Positions 63,982-64,000 of a DNA stretch of 64,000 bases are shown here, one piece after another. Each line of letters opens with the position of its first letter. Position 1 is the stretch's first letter. This DNA is from Bacillota bacterium (GTDB lineage Bacteria; Bacillota; Clostridia; Christensenellales; Pumilibacteraceae): the NCBI GenBank assembly GCA_009787385.1, contig WRGC01000001.1, positions 48,644-112,643 on the forward strand, read 5' to 3'. The translations under genes and the position numbers were made by a program. The notes under the pieces are model-generated. The model worked only from the letters and a program-made list of their open reading frames with translations, had not been told where the DNA came from and searched no databases.

Positions 63982-64000
63982 GAAAAACATCTTAGAAATA

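Noticed and set aside
1..64000. Recoded TGA or other non-standard genetic code
   Set aside because: TGA ends parB, lepB and other genes at family-typical lengths, and no conserved protein reads through TGA.
1..64000. tRNA, rRNA, tmRNA or RNase P genes
   Set aside because: No cloverleaf, TTCGA-type loop or conserved rRNA segment was recognised by eye in the intergenic regions; a covariance scan would be decisive.

Overview
The window reads as chromosomal DNA of a low-GC Bacillota (Clostridia-like) bacterium, probably an uncultured, partly reduced lineage. The evidence is AT-rich sequence with a TTG-rich leucine codon bias, zinc-binding forms of S4, S14, L24 and adenylate kinase, a KOW-domain gene between map and infA, a PerR-type regulator, and a SpoIID/LytB-type peptidoglycan-binding protein. 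TAA, TAG and TGA all act as stops. No rRNA, tRNA or CRISPR array was recognised. Species cannot be named from the sequence alone.

Left edge (1-5.2 kb): a truncated PHP/HisJ-like phosphoesterase gene and secA point left, while parB and prfB point right. Four near-identical parS-like sites at roughly 95-bp intervals lie between secA and parB. A cluster of DnaA-box-like sequences in AT-rich DNA follows parB. Together with the strand switch this looks like an origin/centromere region, although dnaA and parA are absent.

5.2-13.5 kb: prfB, dCMP deaminase, signal peptidase I, several unknown membrane or small proteins, fabZ, and two apparent pseudoenzymes. One is prephenate-dehydratase-like and has lost its catalytic Thr-Arg-Phe motif. 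The other is cysteine-synthase-like and has lost the PLP lysine. A PerR/Fur gene and an IS30-type transposase remnant follow. Several genes here have a consensus promoter whose -10 box ends exactly 6 nt before the ATG, which predicts leaderless mRNAs.

13.9-33.1 kb: a nearly complete S10-spc-alpha ribosomal cluster, in the order rpsJ, an extra membrane-protein gene, rplC-D-W-B, rpsS, rplV, rpsC, rplP, rpmC, rpsQ, rplN-X-E, rpsZ, rpsH, rplF, rplR, rpsE, rpmD, rplO, secY, adk, map, a KOW gene, infA, rpmJ, rpsM-K-D, rpoA, rplQ. Genes inside it mostly have GGAG-type ribosome binding sites, and secY, rpmJ and rpoA appear to have internal promoters.

33.1-64 kb: a looser region holding a YwaF-type membrane protein, tuf, a CUT1 sugar ABC transporter (binding lipoprotein, ATPase, two permeases), a RdgB-type pyrophosphatase, cell-wall-active proteins, rpoB and rpoC, a possible toxin-immunity pair, an XRE-pentapeptide protein, an amidase, and secreted or membrane proteins. 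Nine copies of a ~180-196 bp MITE-like element occur only in this half. Each has TGTACA-containing terminal inverted repeats and most keep a strong internal AT hairpin. Two copies are flanked by target-site duplications, and one copy separates rpoB from rpoC. A secreted-protein gene is cut by one in-frame TAA, and the right edge carries tandem 16-bp palindromes directly after a -35 box.
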